Notes under the pieces: model-generated
Databases searched by the model: none
Told to the model about the DNA's origin: nothing
The model's input: only the letters and a program-made list of their open reading frames with translations
Assembly (NCBI GenBank): GCA_049999805.1
Contig: JBNGIO010005351.1
Location: forward strand, 1-26,166
From: Folioceros fuciformis
Taxonomy: Eukaryota; Anthocerotophyta; Anthocerotopsida; Anthocerotales
Reading direction: 5' to 3'
DNA length: 26,166 bases
Shown here: positions 7,822-21,205 of the stretch, piece after piece
How positions within the stretch are numbered: the stretch's first letter is position 1
Layout of the letters: the number at the start of each line of letters is the position of its first letter
Position numbers and translations under genes: made by a program

Positions 7822-10471
7822 CTAGCGCTGTGGAGTGACGGGAAGCCAGGGGCTGGAGCTACCGTCCGACTGCAACTGCGGGTTCTTGAGCAGCTGGACG
7901 TCGGAAGTTCTGGGAGCAGTGGCGATGGAAGACGTGGAATCGACGGAGTCCCGGGCTGGATCGAAGCGAACCGCCTCCAGCCGGGGGACGGAGTCCACCC
8001 TCTTGTAGGAGTAGAGCTTGGCGGCCAGCAGGAAGAAGGCGAGGTTGACGACGGACATGACGGCCAGGGTCCAGTAGAAGTTCTGGAGGTCGCCCCGGTT
8101 CAGGTTCTGCGCCAGCCAGCCCCCGTAGCTGCCGTGCCGGGTGGCGCGCGTCACCGTGGTCACCATGAAGCTGGAGATGAAGTAGCCCACGGAGACGCTG
8201 GAGCAGAAGAAGGCGGTGCCCATGGCTCGCATCCCGTCCGGCATCTCCTCGTAGAAGAAATCCAGCTGCCCGACGGAGAGAAACACCTCCGTTGCCCCCA
8301 GGAGCACCACCTGAGGGACCAGCCAGAAGGCGCTGATAGGCACGGGAAGCAGCGGGTTGTCCAGAAGGCTTGCCCGACGCGCCTGGTCTTTACGCTTGTT
8401 CTCGACCAGGGCGGCCGATATCATGGAGAAGATGGAGATGAAGAGCCCCACGGCCATTCGGGTCAGTGTGCTTATGCCCTTCGGGTTGCCTGCGCCATGA
8501 GCCAAACGAACGAGCAGGGTTTATTAGGGTTTTTCGACTTGTATGGGAGTGTGGAAGGGAAGACAAGCAAGCGTTGGAGGACGGAATGACAGATGCCAAG
8601 ACACACTCGTGAAGCACACAGCTCAGGAGATGGAAGACGATTTTGGTAGAGGACTGACTACGAAGCGTGGTGGAAACAGAGTTGGAAAGGAAGGTGGTGG
8701 TACCTGTGAATTTTCGGAGGAAGGGCATGAGCACTGGGTCGTAGATTGGGAGGAGTATGCTGGCGAAGATGAAGCTGAAGGCGCTGAAGGAGGCGTAGGG
8801 GACCTGGAAGTTGGGGCCCAAGTGGCGGTCCATGGTGATGCTCTGGATCACGGTGTAGCTGAAGATCTGGGCGAAGAGGCAGTACGGGATGATGGTGGTT
8901 AGCCAGATGGGTAGGACGTGGAGCACCCGCTTGGTTTCCTCTACTTGGGACACGGAGCACAGCTTCCATGGGCTCGTCGGTGTTCCGTCTGGGTTGAAGT
9001 CACCGCTTCTCACGACTGCTGCGTTGTCGAGAAACCTGCGACAGGAGGGACGTGAGGAGGAGGGGAAAGGGAGGTGGAAATGATGAGGACGGCAAGGGAT
9101 TGGGGAGGGGTGGTGGTCGATCTGACCTGAATCCGCGTGTGTGGGCGAGTTTTCTACCCTTCAGGGCTACGTTCTTGTCGGTGCTGTCGTAGAGGGCATT
9201 TGTGTCGGCAGGGCGGGTCACAAAGGCCTTTCGGAGGGACGCCACGAACACTTGGGCCATTCTGGTGAATCCGCTGCCTGCAGGCTTTTTGTGTCTGTAG
9301 AATGGTGTTCCTGCGAAGAAAATGAGGACGGTGATGACGAAGATGACGCTGGGGACTCCGAAGCCCCAAGTCCTGCCCTGGTTGTCCTGTAAGACAAGGC
9401 GTGCAGGAGGGGAAGCAGTGATCAATGTCGACATTGCAGAATTGTAGAGCGAAGCAGAGGTTTGAAGCTGTGTATGAGGTGATTCACTGGGGCAGTGGCC
9501 GTGGTGGATAGAAGAAAGTACCTGGATGTAGACGATGACGGTCAGGACAAGCAGGGAGCCAGCCTGCAAAGCCCAGAAGAGGAGGTTGAAGTACTTAGGC
9601 CTTTGGATCTTCTCTTCAGGAATGGACTCGTCGAACTGGTCACCACCCATGGATGGCACACAAGGCTTCACGCCAGCAGCTCCCACCGTCACCAGATAGA
9701 TGGCAGCGAAGAACACTGCTATGACCTTGCCGTGTGCTGGTTGGCAAGGCTGTGTCAGAGTTGGTGTGCACTCTTGGGGCTTCAGGGATGTGATGGCTGT
9801 TGATAGAGTGAGCAGTAAGAGCCCCTGCCATGATACAAAATTACGGCCTTTGAGATGGTCACCTCTGGCCGACACATTGTGCGCCCATGGATGAATCTTT
9901 AGAGGTCGTCCTTACCGCGGCGTAGATGACAGAGCCCACTGCAATGGTCCAATACCGGCCCAAGTAGGAGTCTGCAATGAATGCTCCGATGGTCGGAAGG
10001 ATGTAGGAAGTGCCCATGAAGTTCTGAAATGTCGTGGCGGCATACGCATTGCTTTGATGAAGGTTGATCACTAGATAGGGCACCAGGTTGAAGGCAATGG
10101 CCAAGTGCCCAACAGTATCTCCGAATTCTATGCCTGCATTTTTCAACAAGTGTTGCCAGGTTCAAACAAGAGCTGAAACACAGGTGAAGAACGGAGTCAC
10201 ATGAACCAGGTGAAAGCCATGGACAGGTCGTTGTGCAGTATTGAGCTCACCGAAGAAGAATGGAGCGGCTCTCCATGCCCCAGTCTTTTTTATGTCGGAA
10301 GGGGATCCTTTCAAATCATAAGATTCATCCCCTCTGATTTCTGTATGCGGCTCTGTGCTCAGCAGGTGACGGGGTGTCTCAGCCTGTTAAGAGACAAGGA
10401 AGGCAAGCAAGTGCTCAGAATTCAGGACAGCCTGCTCAGGCTCAGGATATTGGAAAGCAAGTACTGACCAT
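7822..10471 (-). CDS. NRT1/PTR (NPF/POT) family transporter, copy B
   Basis: Tandem paralogue of the neighbouring transporter, same orientation. Exons (minus): 10471-10469 (ATG only, tentative), 10383-10251, 10133-9916, 9824-9522, 9386-9127, 9035-8704, 8489-7822. This gives 638 residues, and the longer C-terminal tail accounts for much of the extra length. The second exon is identified by homology: the reading YDLKGSPSDIKKTGAW aligns without gaps to copy A. Signatures: SYLGRYWTI, GVKPCVPSMGGDQFDES, GTPFYRHKKPAGSGFTRMAQV, FLDNAAV, SPWKLCSVSQVEE, NPKGISTLTRMAVG and FFYEEMPDGMRAMG. No in-frame ATG exists in the 10383-10251 exon, so the start must lie upstream. ATG at 10471 followed directly by a GTCAGT donor is the simplest in-phase solution. 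The ExxE(R/K) motif reads EFGDT. The substrate is unknown. Confidence 0.92.
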
Positions 10472-12753
10472 CTTCGGGACCTCGACGCCCTGGAGTCTGA
10501 AGTCCTCAGTTCCTTCCCTTACGTCCTACCGAAACGCAAGACCAGAATCCATTTGCTGAGATTCATTCCGCACCCTTTCTTTCGAGAGAGCTCCACACCA
10601 TGGAAACAACGTCTTCTCTGTGCGAGAGAGTTATCAGGGGCATGACATGTGGCAGCCCAGGGCTTCACAGCCTGAAATTTTCATCGCAATATGCTCCTCG
10701 CTGTTCCCTGTCAGATTCAGTGGTGCCTTCCAAGGACTTCATGGGAAGCGACGGACACCAGAGGACAAAATGAGCTTTCGCTGTAGCTATCTTCCAACAA
10801 CGGCAGATATCTCACAAGCTGTTGGGAAGAATCAATCCAAAAGTCTCCTGAATACTAGTAAGATCCGACTCCGAGAAGAGAGGAATAGAAAGACTGCAAG
10901 AGCAAGAGCAGGACATAAAAAGCCAAATGCTATTTCCGATTATAAAATGGCGCACATAATAACGACTGTGAATGAGCGTCCGGTGGGGCAACCACGTCCG
11001 TTGTCCTTTAGTCTGTTGAACATGCTAGCAGTTGATCCCGTTCCTCGGCACATGCGCCGTGCCGGCAGCCGTGTGTCTCCTTCAGGGCCCGATCGACTGT
11101 CCGGCACGAATCATTCTAGAACGTTTCTGTCCCAATGCGAACAGCATTCGCTTTTTTCATCCATCCAGCTGGTGGGAAGACTTGCCGTCGATCGTGATGC
11201 GACGATCTTCCAAGGTTCAACTGATAAGAGCAACGGGCAACATAGCTGCAGCTGAGCGTGTGCTTGCAAGTCTCTATTCCTACAAGATACTTCAGATGCA
11301 AAGGCAACTCTGCCGTCTCGTCGCCACACAGCACCAATCAGACTATGCGCACTAGCGAAGAGCCTGATGAAACCTGAGACTCCCAGCGTGCCGGCTCGCA
11401 AGGTTGCACAATTCAAGCATCCGGCTCAAGATATGGCACGTTGTTGACACAATGCTGAGCAGCAATCGCTAACCTCACACCCGGAATGCCAGTAACGGCA
11501 TTGAATTCAGGAAATCCATAGTCTCCCGAAGATTACAACGAACGATGACGGATCAGACGAGAACTATCCAGTTACAACGAGCATGATGGCGGACCAGACG
11601 AGAACTATGCAGTAACGGCCTCTGAGTAGGCATGAAGCCACGAAGGCCCGTCCGACCGAGGTCACGAATCATGTTCCCTTGAAATTGTCAAGGCCATCGA
11701 GGCCTTGAAATTGGTAAGGACGCGGCCTTCAAGCTGCTTTGTGCATCCTGATGACCAGGCACCAGCAGATTCAATGCGATTTCCGGATGGCCAGTGCTAT
11801 CGGCTGAGTCCATCGTTTGCTCGTAAACGCAGGGTTACAATCCGAGGTCAGCCATCGTATTCTTTCGTTCAATCAAGACTGGGAATACCGGTGCAAATCA
11901 GTGCGAATTTCTTGCAGAATTCACAGGGTTTCCATCCTCTACTGTTGCTCTTGTACGCAGGGAGGCCGCGCAGTGCATGAAGGACTCGCCCGCGACAGAC
12001 TGGGGACTGTCTTCAGATCGGACAGGACCACAACCGGATCTCTTCTGTGGTCCTGACGGACACAGCAATGCTCGAGATACGTAGCAGCAGATTATTGTCC
12101 CTCCTCTCCGGGATAGAATTTTTTCGAGCAAGAGTAGTCCAAAGATGACGGCCGAACTTGTCACCTCCTTGGTGCTGATTTCGCGCGTCTTCGTAAGGTT
12201 CTCTCTCAACAGCAAGTAGACGCAAGGCTCTTTAGCCTACTGACGCAAGCCGAGAGCTGGCGTGCTTCGGAAGATGTCGACTCAGAGCTCTGTCCTGGAT
12301 GTCCTGCATCCATCACTCCACGGCTCTTTCCCAAGATCAATGTAGCCTTAAGCAGTGCTATATCTCAATCAGGATGAACATAAACCCACTCTTTGGAGGA
12401 ATAACTCGAGTAGGGCCAAAGGCCAAAAGGTTCTAGCCTCTTCCAACGTAGATAGCCTGTGGTGGCCTTAATGCAAGGAACAAGGCTCACGGAACTGCTG
12501 GCTGATATACACATTCGCCTCGGCTGGCCAGTAATGTTCTGTGCTGTAATGAACTAGGGCTATGACATACCAACATTGTACAGCTCATTATTTAAGCGCT
12601 ACCATCATCATAAGTAAGTACACTTGAGAGAATGCCAGAGGTCGTCTGGTACATAGAAATACAAGATCAAATAATAAATTGGACGAGCATTACAAGTGTA
12701 TCCTCCCTGTCAATTGTCAGGCGATGAAATATTCAACAGATCACTCCCGGAGC
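10472..12753. other. Gene-free stretch between transporter copy B and CGI-58
   Basis: The left part should hold the promoter and leader of copy B. The right end is the 3' UTR side of CGI-58. Short ORFs on both strands have no recognisable domain. It contains an imperfect tandem duplication (11533-11612). Near 11690-11710 the words AAGGCC and GGCCTT face each other across five bases, a small hairpin. No tRNA or other RNA gene was recognised. Confidence 0.5.
11533..11612. repeat. Imperfect tandem duplication, units of 39 and 41 bp
   Basis: Unit 1 (11533-11571) and unit 2 (11572-11612) both start TTACAACGA and share CAGACGAGAACTAT near the end, with a few substitutions and a two-base indel between. 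Confidence 0.8.
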
Positions 12754-14800
12754 TTAAGAACTCGAAGAACTTTCAGTCCTTCGCTGAGAAAGAGGCACTT
12801 TCTCCAGCCCTTCCTCGGTGGGACGAAGTTCATCTTCAGGTTTGTCACCCAGATACTCCCGACATGTATGGAATAGAGCGGCATGAAATCCAGGTGCGTT
12901 ATCCAGAAACACGAAATGGCCTCCCTGCAAAGTGACAACATTCATGAATAAGAACGGAGTGACGGGTGCTCAGACTGTTTAGTGCTGAAAAAGAAGGTTG
13001 CAGACGTACATTGGGCACCCGGATCATCTCTGTTGGGACGTTCATCTGCTTCCGAGCTTCTTGAGCATCTTTGTAATTCATCCAATCATCGACACCATAA
13101 ATAAAAGTGGTCGGTACCTTCCAATCCCTAGCCCTGCTCGTACGCCATCGTTAAGAGCTTAGAACCGATATCGTGTCGAAACAGCCAAACCAAATATTTC
13201 AAGACAGACAGGCACAAACCTCTTAAACAAGGGCGATCGGGCAAATGCTCCCAGGGAAAAAATGTACTTGAGGCATAGCTCCCCACTTGCTCTGGCCGCA
13301 AGCGTATGGAAAATATAGTCTGCACAGAGGGCGACAAGGTCGCTTGGTCCACGGTCTGGAATGGTTCACCTGAACAGAAGCAATGCAGACATCTTCAACA
13401 ACCAACCTGAGAAATATGCTGCTTCCTTGTCGTCCAGCCCAGTGCCAGTCGTATACAGCCCGAATCGTGCTCCTGTGTATTTACGGACAAGATTTGGCCC
13501 AAAAGGACCCAAACTCCTGCACGGTCACATGGAGTCAGGTCGTCTTCCTTATTTTGTTTGATCAATACACTGCAAGAATCTTGATCTGAGCCAAGACCTT
13601 TACCTCACAACCTTTTGTGGAGTCATATTGGAGTCCCAGAAGAAGTTGAGAATGGCTCCACGCCATGTAGACCTGAATTGGGCAATGCGATCTGATTCTG
13701 GGGACATTCCAGCTGGTCCCACCAATATCAGATGTTTCACGTGTTCCGGATGCTGCCAACCATCAGATGAGCTCGCGAAGTCAAACTAAGTAAGTTCATC
13801 CAAACCAGTAGCAGAATTACTGCAATTAAAGATCAAATCGGACCTTCAGAGCATATCGGGCTGCAACATAGCCTCCAAGCGAATGTCCAAGCAGAATAAA
13901 ATTGTCCAGATTCTTTGCCTTGCGCCACTCTTCAAATGAATCCACGAACCAAGCTTCTGTCTCTGTTGCACAAACACTATTCTTCCTCAGAATCCATTGG
14001 ACACATTGATCCAAATCAAGAACCTCGTCGCTGCCCTACACAGAGGATATTCTTCATAAGAGCTGATGTGCTGTCGCTTAAGAGACTTACCTTCGGTGCT
14101 CGTGCAGGTGAAATCAGGACGACTAGAAGCACCCCATCTGCATAAATTCATGAACAGATTTTGATACCACTGATACACAGTGAGCATCAAACGCAACCAA
14201 CTGCAAAGCAAAGGCAACAGGAAGGAAGAGCCAAACGAGTGACGAGAGAGACAACCCACACTCACCCGAGCTGATCAATTGCAACCACACGAAACCGCTC
14301 CGCAAGAGCATCGAAATTGCGGAAGAAGAAACCTTGTGATGCACCATAGCCATGCACCAGCACAATTGTGGGGGCATCTGGTGGAGCAGATTGGTCAAAA
14401 GTGACAGTGTTTATGAACCGGGGCTCATTGCTAGCTGATCGGAACCATCTCACATTCGATCCGGGCGGGCCAGACCCAATGTTCACTTGCTCTTGAACGT
14501 AAGGTGACCTGCCATGCCAGGGGAACATAACATCCAGATCTCCGAAAGGACTAGCAAACGAATGCAAAAAAACAAACACTCCAGCAACTTTCTGTACCGC
14601 AAGAGGGAAAGAAGTTGCTTTTCAGACTGAATAATCTCCTTCCTCGAGGTCGGACTCCATCGCAACCGCCGTTGCCAGCTGGTAACCCATTGCCATTTAT
14701 TGTTGTGCAAAACAACAGCTTCAGCTGACTTCGAGGAAGACTCACCAGCGCTGGTTTTGGACGCCGCTTCAACCATTTTCTTCAGCGCAAATTTGCGCAT
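12754..14800 (-). CDS. CGI58: CGI-58 / ABHD5-type alpha/beta hydrolase, lysophosphatidic acid acyltransferase
   Basis: Plant CGI-58 is a soluble alpha/beta hydrolase with LPA acyltransferase and lipase activities. It affects lipid droplets and works with the peroxisomal ABC transporter PXA1 (family knowledge). Nine exons (minus): 14800-14598, 14508-14266, 14137-14091, 13962-13844, 13752-13604, 13516-13407, 13319-13220, 13133-13010, 12924-12754. All introns are GT-AG and the total is 421 residues, close to the Arabidopsis protein. The N-terminus has a Trp-rich patch ([14 protein letters not shown]), the kind used for lipid-droplet binding. Then come [17 protein letters not shown], oxyanion-type [16 protein letters not shown], and nucleophile elbow GHSLGG with Ser192, probable Asp340 (GVDDW) and His368. 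His368-FVFL-Asp373 also forms the HX4D acyltransferase motif. The ATG at 14800 is the first Met in the frame that opens at a GTG at 14839. Confidence 0.96.
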
Positions 14801-17597
14801 GCTCCGCTGGAAAACCCTATAGTGCTCCTCCCTACACACCTAAAACCCAAACGCCCCCTCCTCCAATATGGCCAGTCCAATCAAGACTCACAACCTCCAA
14901 TGTCCTTCAACCGACACACGAGCTCTCCTGCCCGTCTCCGGCCACATCATAGCCACACCATCCTCGAAAGCTGAGGTTTGATACCAATCCCAAGACAACA
15001 GCAACCCTCTGTAAGTCACCCCAGCTTCTCACAACCAACCTTCAACATCAGCACACAGCAACACGAAATAAATCCACTATCTGTTTGCTCCCAGGTGTCC
15101 CCGATTCAATCTAAACTGCAACTTGTCGATCCCAGACAACCGAAATCCCACACGATCGGAGGGACATTGCCAGATTGGCCTGAATTGCGTGACCTGAGGA
15201 CACATTAAATACTTACACCGTAAAGAGACGCTGCCTCTGTACCGCAACGAGGAAGAATCGGGTGGCGTTCGCAGGAAGGCCGAGCCGATCTTGCTTCGCG
15301 GCTGCAGGAAGCGGTCCTTCCTGTCCCCTTCGCGCTAACCTCAGGTTTATCTCAAGTTCGAACTGTGCTTCTTTCTGTCCCATAGAGGCCAGTTCAACTT
15401 GTCTTTTCGTCGGATCGGCTTACTGAAATTGAGAAACGCGATATGCTTCTCTGGAAACCGTCGTCCAATCGGATGGATCTGCGCTCCGTCCATCCTCAAG
15501 AGCGGAACGAATGCATGCGAGAAGCGGCTAATGCAGGACGGTGCCGACTTTTATTTGTGGAATGGAGGAAGACGAAGCTATGGCAAGGAGCTTCCGCGGT
15601 ACGAGCTTGAGTATTGCAAATGCTGTCTCCGGCTCCGGAGCAGCTTGAATCTTCCAAGTTCCAATTTGCAAAGATTCGTAAGAGCTCGTCGAGAGGTCTC
15701 ATGTGATGTGAGGGACTTGTTGGGAGGATGTTCTGGTCCGTGGCAATTTTGAAGAATCGTGCAGTGTGTAACATCGAGCTCTCTTGTCAGTCAGACGAAG
15801 AAGTCTATTAGAAGACGGCTATTAGAGGCTACTCGGATGGATTTAATCCTACATTGGACTTGTTGTACTTCACAACTTGGATCATGGTGTGCCAGCGATC
15901 CAAAGCCCTTTCTGAGCCCCGCATGTAACTATACATCCAAGCCGCAGATATCAGCAAAACCGTTCTTCCATAAGACTAACTCACTTGAGGCCGCAGTGTG
16001 CAGGGGAGCTAAATGGAGTAACCAGGGGAGAAAGCCATTTGAGTGAAGGGCAGCCGCGATATCCATGCTACTGAGGCGATAGCTGTAGGGGCGGCACAAC
16101 CGCGCAACGGGCTGGAGACAGCGTTTGTAACAGTCAAGCTCGTACCGTGAGAATGGGCCGTGTGTGACATGCCTACTTCCTTCCCCTTCTCTGCAACTAT
16201 GCTTATGCAGTGGCTTCAGCAGCAACTTTTGTTAGTGGTACGTGGCCCCTTCCCGACTTGAGACTCCGGGTTTGTTGTTCTCTCTAAGACGAGAACAATT
16301 CCTGTTCGTTCCATTCCTCCAAAATTGTATGTACCTAGGTGCCTTTAACCTTACGGCCCACGTATGCCTACCTACCACTGCCTGACTCCTGTTGGCTCCA
16401 GATGCCCTTCTCTTCCTGTGTATTCCAATCCTTTCTACACCGGCCTACCTACCTGCATCTGCATGGTGCGTAGCTGTGGTCACGTAGGAAGAGGCTGCGG
16501 TCTGATCACACTTTCAACGTGCAGTCTGGCCTTGTGTGTCCCCGTACTTGTGCAGGCATTCGCCAGAGATGTGAGTGAGAACTGCCAGTATGTTGTGTAG
16601 CTATCTGTCCTCCTTCCACCATCAGGGTGACTAGTTCTCTCTCCTTCTACAACGCACCAGTGGTTGCACAAGCCTCCATTCAGTGCGTGCCTGCTGAATG
16701 CCTTGTTGCGCTGCCCTTTGTCTCCTGGCGTCCTCCTGAGCTCTTTGTAAAGTCCTGCCTGTTCCTCCTAGAACTATGCTTGCTCCAGTCCAAACCGCCA
16801 GCCCGTCGCAGAGACTGCCCGTTCACTTTGCATAGACGTCTGGCTGTGTCTTCCTGCATCTGGGAATGAAGCTCTCTGCCCCCTAACTGTAAGTTCAGTG
16901 GCCTGTCCTCCTTGCTGCAAAGGCAACATTGGTTGCACAAGTCTGTGAGTGCAGCTGGCTACTGCCATTGAGACCTCAAACTGACTCATCGCCCCGTAAC
17001 CCTATCCTTCAATGGAGAGCAGCTCCCTTCCTTGGAACCGGGAAGGAAACGAGAGGCGAAGGACTGAACCCTGGGAATAAAGAAGGAAAATATTAAAAGT
17101 ATTTAAGATTTCTTTTCCAACTCAAAGAATATCTTTCGAAAGTAGTAGCCCCGTACAAAGAGAATTTGGTGACAGGAAGCATGGAGAGCTGACACAGCCA
17201 GCCCGTAGGGGCGTAGGGCCTTCCTTGCTCCAACATAAAGGCAGGGGTTGCGAGTTCCAGACAACTTCGGCCCAGTTGCCGACCCGTTCGGGTTCCCGCG
17301 AGTCCGAGTTATCCCGAGGATGCGTCACACGGCCGCGTGGGAGTTAAATTAACGGGGCGTTTTCGTCAGCCTTTTGCCCTGAGCGACTGGCCTAGTCTAC
17401 TATCCAGTACCTTCGGCCCCCAAGGTAAAGGCCGAATACTGAGTCATCGTGAATGGAATCGGGGCCTCTGGACGCCCCGTGCGCGTACTCCGAAACCGGG
17501 AATTCGTCTCACGTCTCGGATCTGTGTTGCAGCGATCTACGCACGAGGCTCGCTCCGCCGACGGGACTGTGTGCGGCTTGCCGGAGGAGCAGGAGCG
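14801..17597. other. Gene-free stretch between the divergent CGI-58 and VPS4 genes
   Basis: This should contain both promoters: CGI-58 leader from 14801 rightward on the minus strand, and VPS4 leader up to 17597. Small ORFs (for example 15399-15752 plus, 15496-15774 minus, 16364-16600 plus) have no recognisable domain and overlap each other. TGGTTGCACAAG occurs at 16661 and again near 16930. An A/T-rich patch lies at 17078-17115. No tRNA or other RNA gene is seen. Confidence 0.5.
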
Positions 17598-19885
<2,288 letters not shown>

Positions 19886-21205
19886 AGCCTCTGCTCTATT
19901 AGTGAATGTGTTTATGGAGTTGATTTATTGAAATCTACAGCACCTACAACGTCTCACCAGTAGTGGCGAAAGGGGCTATCAACTACCTTTTTCGGTAACG
20001 AGGCCGCCCTTTTCTTTGTTACCTCACATCGTTCTTCTAACCTGCACCTTGCCACGGGCCTTCAGTGAGCTCCGTTCACATAATTGCTGAGATGATCAGC
20101 TGTCTACTTTACTAGCCACGGGGCTCAGTTGTACAAACCTGATTCTTATGGGGTAGTTTCTTTTTATAAGATTGCTTGAAGCTTGGGATCTGTTCATTGT
20201 AATTTCGAGTAGCGGCCAGTTTTTGCTTCATGACTGTTAATAAGTTGATGTGTTTCTCTGATCTGTTTGCATCTTGCAACCAGTCCTCGAACGCAGTGCT
20301 CGGCTTATCTATTAAGGATAGCCTAGGCCAGCATCCAAGAATCACAGTCCGCCATATTGGTAACTTTTGTTCCATCAACTTCCTCCCCGCAATTGTATAG
20401 GCCTCGTAACTCTTCTTCACCCATTACATATAAGACATCCTCACTTCCGCAACAGTGTCCTTCACGAAAAGGAATGGTTGTTAGCAACTGCCTTCACGAT
20501 GTGATTGTGGAGGCGGTTGAAACTACTGGGGTACATGGGTCCATGGCTCCTAAACCGCTCACGTCTTACGTATATATGTACGGGGACAGGCTTCACCTGC
20601 ATTCTTGAAGCGACAGAAGTCAAAGTATCTTCGGATTCTCCTTACGTACCCAGACAGACAGTTGTCGTAAGCCGCATGTCGCTGGGTCGTGAAATGAAGT
20701 TACTCCGCCATTGTGGCGCTACAGGCATTGCAGTAAAGCACAGTAAATTCAAATCGGCTACACTCTGGCGCCGGTCTCTCCCTCCCATGGATTACGAAGC
20801 TCCCCGAGCTCCTTCTCCGATCCCCGTGTGCGCTCGAATTGAAGGCGGCCCTTCCCTCTCGTCGCCCGAGACGAGTGACATTGCGGAGGGAGGCGAAGCT
20901 TCCATGGTGGCCTGCTCTCAGAGACGAGTCGAGATGGATGCCGCAGCAGGTGCGAAAGCGCTCACCGTTTTCTGCACAGTCCACCGCAATTCAGAAGTGC
21001 AGCGGAGAAGCGTCAATGCAAATGCTGTGTTCACGGTCTGCCGGTTTGCGTGTTGGATGACGCCTTGCATGCATTTTGGGCGACAGATTGGAGGTGCGGG
21101 ACGGCGGTGATGCGGAAAGCGTGTGATGGAGGCCAGCGAGAAGGATGAACGGTGCAGAGGAGAGGAGCTTCGTGTCAGAAACGCCGAGGGCTGCATCAGG
21201 GAGCC
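19886..21205. other. Intergenic region between VPS4 and the potassium channel
   Basis: The left part is the VPS4 3' UTR. A 102-codon minus-strand ORF (20112-20420) has no recognisable domain. Near 20788 a well-placed ATG (CTCCCATGGATTACG) opens a frame reading MDYEAPRAPSPIPV and running about 55 codons to a possible GGTGCG donor, but its phase does not fit the next secure channel exon. This may be leader sequence or an alternative first exon. Confidence 0.45.

Noticed and set aside
16605-16941. Possible diverged repeat sharing CTGTCCTCCTT and TGGTTGCACAAG
   Set aside because: The two words are spaced differently in the two places (56 versus 26 bases), and the sequence between does not align.
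20112-20420. 102-codon minus ORF downstream of VPS4
   Set aside because: Begins with GTG rather than ATG, lies on the VPS4 3' UTR side, and resembles nothing known.
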